Below are positions 33,803 through 36,449 of a stretch of 36,449 nt of DNA, piece by piece. The stretch is taken from NCBI GenBank assembly GCA_017694595.1, contig JADIMT010000070.1, positions 1 to 36,449 of the forward strand. The letters run 5' to 3'. Source of the DNA: Candidatus Ornithospirochaeta stercoripullorum (GTDB taxonomy: Bacteria > Spirochaetota > Spirochaetia > Sphaerochaetales > Sphaerochaetaceae). The notes beneath the pieces are model-generated. The model saw only the letters and a program-made list of their open reading frames with translations. It did no database searches and was not told where the DNA came from. Within the stretch, counting starts at the first letter, position 1. Each line of letters starts with the position of its first letter. A program made the translations under genes and the position numbers.

Positions 33803-34772
33803 CATTATCAATCTGTTTAAAATGCTAGAAGATGAATATCCTTCGTCTCATGATGATTATACTCGTAAAATTGATACTCCAGATCAATTACCAATTTATG
33901 CTGGAATATCTGCTGAAAAGAAATCTTTTATTAGTATTAAGATGGATACAAACTTAATTGCTATATCAACTGATATTGTTAGTTGTTCAGGATATGACGT
34001 AAGAAAATATAAAATCAATGAAACAGAATTCGATTTTCGCCTTATAATTTGCGATTTACAAAATAAATCCATTTTCTATACTGTGATTCAAGACTTAGTA
34101 GATTCTGTCTCTTTTATTGGCTCTTCAGTAGAAATACTTATCAATCGACTAAGAAGATGGAATATCTTTTTCAAACATAGTCCGTCAGGTGTCTTATCAA
34201 AGAAAAATCAAATTGGTCTATTTGGTGAACTTTGTTTCATAAAAGATAATATCGCTCGTAGCAATGGATTAATTATCAATTGTTGGAATGGACCGAAAGG
34301 AGAATCAAAGGACTTCATGTTTGATTCCTTTGCCGTTGAAGTTAAGACTTCCTCTCAAGAAGATCATCAAACCATTCGAATATCAAACGAAAATCAATTA
34401 GATAAAGCAGGTTTGAAGGAATTATATTTGATTTTCAATATTGTAAATGAAGACCAAATGGATGGCTCAACATTACCAGAGTTTATTAAAGAGATAAAAG
34501 TGCTACTTAAGAAACATCATATAATGATTGAGAAATTCGAAGAGTTATTATTTGGCATAGGATATGACGATAGATTTTCAGAATTGTATACAGAAAGGTT
34601 TATTCGTTCAGCAAGCTGGATCTTTAACGTAAATGATGATTTCCCAAAAATCATACCAGCTGATTTGGCAAAAGGTATTAGTAATGTTTCATACTCTGTT
34701 GACTTTTCTATATGTAAGAATTTTGATGGGAGAAATATCCTCGAAAATAGTCTAGGTGGGTATTTTAAATGA
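33795..34772 (+). CDS. PD-(D/E)XK nuclease-like protein (DUF4420-like)
   Basis: A 325-residue protein with a nuclease core at about 139-186: Glu145 in GLFGELCF, Asp173 in SKDFMF, and the ExK pair E182-V-K184 in AVEVKTSS. This is the arrangement of PD-(D/E)XK proteins annotated as DUF4420. The N-terminal 130 residues are beta-rich, and the C-terminal 130 helical. The ATG at 33795 follows GGAGG and overlaps the helicase stop by eight bases; the longer frame at 33762 lies inside the helicase gene. It is the most likely DNA-cutting component of the operon. Confidence 0.85.
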   Translation: MINIINLFKMLEDEYPSSHDDYTRKIDTPDQLPIYAGISAEKKSFISIKMDTNLIAISTDIVSCSGYDVRKYKINETEFDFRLIICDLQNKSIFYTVIQDLVDSVSFIGSSVEILINRLRRWNIFFKHSPSGVLSKKNQIGLFGELCFIKDNIARSNGLIINCWNGPKGESKDFMFDSFAVEVKTSSQEDHQTIRISNENQLDKAGLKELYLIFNIVNEDQMDGSTLPEFIKEIKVLLKKHHIMIEKFEELLFGIGYDDRFSELYTERFIRSASWIFNVNDDFPKIIPADLAKGISNVSYSVDFSICKNFDGRNILENSLGGYFK

Positions 34773-36449
34773 GTAGAACATTAGACTTTTATTATGAACT
34801 CATGAATGGAATTGAATATGAGTTAGAGGCATCAACTGATAACGGTGCTACAAAAGAACTTTTGTTTACTAGTAAAGTCATTGAAACATTAAGCGACGGA
34901 AATAACCCTTTATTAAATGGTATAGATGGAGATGTTTTTAGATACGCACCAACCGCTTTTTCTTATCATATAAACGGATATAGAATCAATGATGATGAAA
35001 AATCGATTACTGTGTATGTTACAGATTTCGTTGACTCGCAAAATCTAGTATTCCGTAATCAGAGAGAAGTCGAAAGCTGCATGAAAGGTGTCCAGGAATT
35101 TATGAAGCTGTGTATTACAGATTCGAAAAATATTTTAAATCAAACTATGGACTATCCGATATACGAATTTGTATATCAAATATCTCACAATTATCAAGAT
35201 TACAATGAAATCAATTATGTTTACATCACAAATGCATCTGTCAGAGAAATCAAATTGCCTTCTTTCTTGTTCAATCATCATAAAGTAAACATCATATTGA
35301 TAGATTTGGAACGATACAGACGATTTTGTGACGGCAAAAAAATTTTGAGTATAGATGCAGATTTGAACATATTAGAATCACCTATCCCTTTCGTATCTTT
35401 TTGTGGCATAAATAATGATTATGACACTTATTGTCTCTTGTTTCCTGGAAAAGTATTATTCAATTTCTTTGATGCGTACCATTATCAACTACTCAATAGT
35501 AATGTTAGAACTTACCTACAACTAAAAGGTTCCGTAAACCAAGGAATAATGGAAACCATAAAGAATGAACCAGAAAATTTTCTTGCATATAATAATGGAA
35601 TCTCTGCCGTAGCAACGTCTGTAGAAATTGATAATGGATGTTTGGTTAAAGTATGCGATTTTCAAATAGTCAATGGTGGACAAACTTCAGCGTCTATTTA
35701 TAATGCTGTATTAAAAGGCTATTCCGTCGAGAAAATCCGAGTTCAAGTGAAGCTAACAGTCATAAAGAACATGACAAAAAGAAACGAGATCATTAAATGT
35801 ATATCTCGTTATGCAAATACACAGAATGCAATTAAATTCTCGGATTTTTCTTCCAATGATAAATATAATAAAACATTATCTGACTTATCAAGAAGTGTAT
35901 GTGCACCACAAATTGACTCACGCTTGCCAAAAAAATGGTATTACGAAAATGTAGCAGGAGCATACAATATAGAAAAAAGTGATGCTGGTGCTACTTTTGA
36001 AAAGGAATATCCCAAATCACAGATGTTTACAAAAACAGATATGGCTGCATATGAATTGTCATATCAAGGATTTCCTGCTGAAGCATGTAAAGGATCACAA
36101 GATGCATATAAAATTTTTGTTCAGAACTTAGAATATCTTGATACCCCCACTATCTCTGATTTTCAACATTTGATAGCAAAGAAAATACTATTTGATTCAA
36201 CACTGAAAATCATAAACGAATTGGGAGGCCAAGGAAAGAAAGCAATGGCTTGTTATGTTGTTGCCTACATGTCGACTGTTGTTTGTGATAATAAACTCAA
36301 TCTTGATGCGATATGGAGAAAACAAGAAATCAGCGAAGATCTTGAATCAGATCTAAGAGCACTAGTCTACCAAATATGTCCATCTCTAAGGAAAGAAGCT
36401 GCTGAAATTGGAAGAAATGTTGATATGTATTGCAGAATGAAACTAACAT
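34769..36449 (+). CDS. AIPR-family protein (partial, 3' end outside window)
   Basis: 560 codons are visible without a stop, beginning MSRTLDFYYELMNGIEYELE. The AIPR signature is plain: NVRTYLQLKGSVNQGI at 245-260, then ENFLAYNNGIS (269-279) and FQIVNGGQTSAS (298-309). AIPR proteins are linked to abortive infection against phage, and some lie beside restriction genes. Its ATG overlaps the stop of the nuclease gene (ATGA) with a weak AGGTGGG upstream, so it is coupled to the operon. Genes after it are not visible. Confidence 0.9.
   Translation, partial: MSRTLDFYYELMNGIEYELEASTDNGATKELLFTSKVIETLSDGNNPLLNGIDGDVFRYAPTAFSYHINGYRINDDEKSITVYVTDFVDSQNLVFRNQREVESCMKGVQEFMKLCITDSKNILNQTMDYPIYEFVYQISHNYQDYNEINYVYITNASVREIKLPSFLFNHHKVNIILIDLERYRRFCDGKKILSIDADLNILESPIPFVSFCGINNDYDTYCLLFPGKVLFNFFDAYHYQLLNSNVRTYLQLKGSVNQGIMETIKNEPENFLAYNNGISAVATSVEIDNGCLVKVCDFQIVNGGQTSASIYNAVLKGYSVEKIRVQVKLTVIKNMTKRNEIIKCISRYANTQNAIKFSDFSSNDKYNKTLSDLSRSVCAPQIDSRLPKKWYYENVAGAYNIEKSDAGATFEKEYPKSQMFTKTDMAAYELSYQGFPAEACKGSQDAYKIFVQNLEYLDTPTISDFQHLIAKKILFDSTLKIINELGGQGKKAMACYVVAYMSTVVCDNKLNLDAIWRKQEISEDLESDLRALVYQICPSLRKEAAEIGRNVDMYCRMKLT

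Noticed and set aside
29388-36449. Assignment to BREX, DISARM or Zorya
   Set aside because: The hallmark genes of these systems (PglZ/BrxC, DrmA/DrmB, ZorA/ZorB) are not found; the motifs fit MORC-Z1-nuclease-AIPR instead.
1-36449. CRISPR arrays, tRNA or rRNA genes
   Set aside because: No regularly spaced repeats, tRNA cloverleaf or rRNA-like sequence was noticed on reading; a covariance-model search would settle small RNAs.

Overview
This window most likely comes from a spirochaete chromosome, perhaps a gut or free-living Sphaerochaeta/Treponema-like member of the Spirochaetales. That is an inference. It rests on a DUF4416 protein, a solute-binding protein whose signal peptide ends in VFAGGSSEE without a lipobox Cys, a very large cytoplasmic GH13 protein, and several small membrane proteins I cannot place in other phyla. 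No rRNA, tRNA, CRISPR array or transposase was seen. Genes are packed tightly. No gene-free stretch exceeds about 210 bases; the longest are 3898-4101, 29197-29387, 13453-13614 and 15538-15686.

Region 1 (1-6005) is a fructan/fructo-oligosaccharide catabolic locus. A minus-strand operon encodes a cytoplasmic GH32 enzyme, a secreted solute-binding protein and two ABC permeases, the second cut by the window edge. A divergent plus-strand pair encodes a LacI-family regulator and a PfkB-type fructokinase. The shared intergenic region holds a TTGACA promoter and several operator-like repeats. The logic appears to be: import the oligosaccharide, cleave it inside the cell, phosphorylate the released fructose, and let LacI sense the sugar.

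Region 2 (6060-11622) starts with a small RHH/RelE toxin-antitoxin pair whose toxin runs into the end of the convergent gene. A minus-strand series follows: a DAHP synthase fused to prephenate dehydratase-ACT, DUF4416, a lipoprotein and an iron-sulphur L-serine dehydratase. Endonuclease III diverges from this group.

Region 3 (11623-22558) is mixed housekeeping and transport. It holds a small membrane protein, a MATE exporter with a possibly structured leader, an operon of FMN reductase, peptidyl-tRNA hydrolase and EamA transporter, a 1126-residue GH13 protein, a dicarboxylate-type symporter with a membrane partner, and an aldo/keto reductase with two ferredoxin-type clusters.

Region 4 (22559-29196) has a minus-strand lgt, Xaa-Pro aminopeptidase and gpmI series. 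Divergent from it are an S41 processing protease and rsmE.

Region 5 (29200-36449) is clearly more AT-rich and forms a four-gene, translationally coupled operon: MORC/MutL-like GHKL ATPase, Z1-domain helicase, PD-(D/E)XK (DUF4420-like) nuclease and AIPR-family protein, the last cut by the window end. This looks like a horizontally acquired anti-phage or restriction-type island. It is the most interesting part of the window, since no methyltransferase is visible in the part that can be seen.
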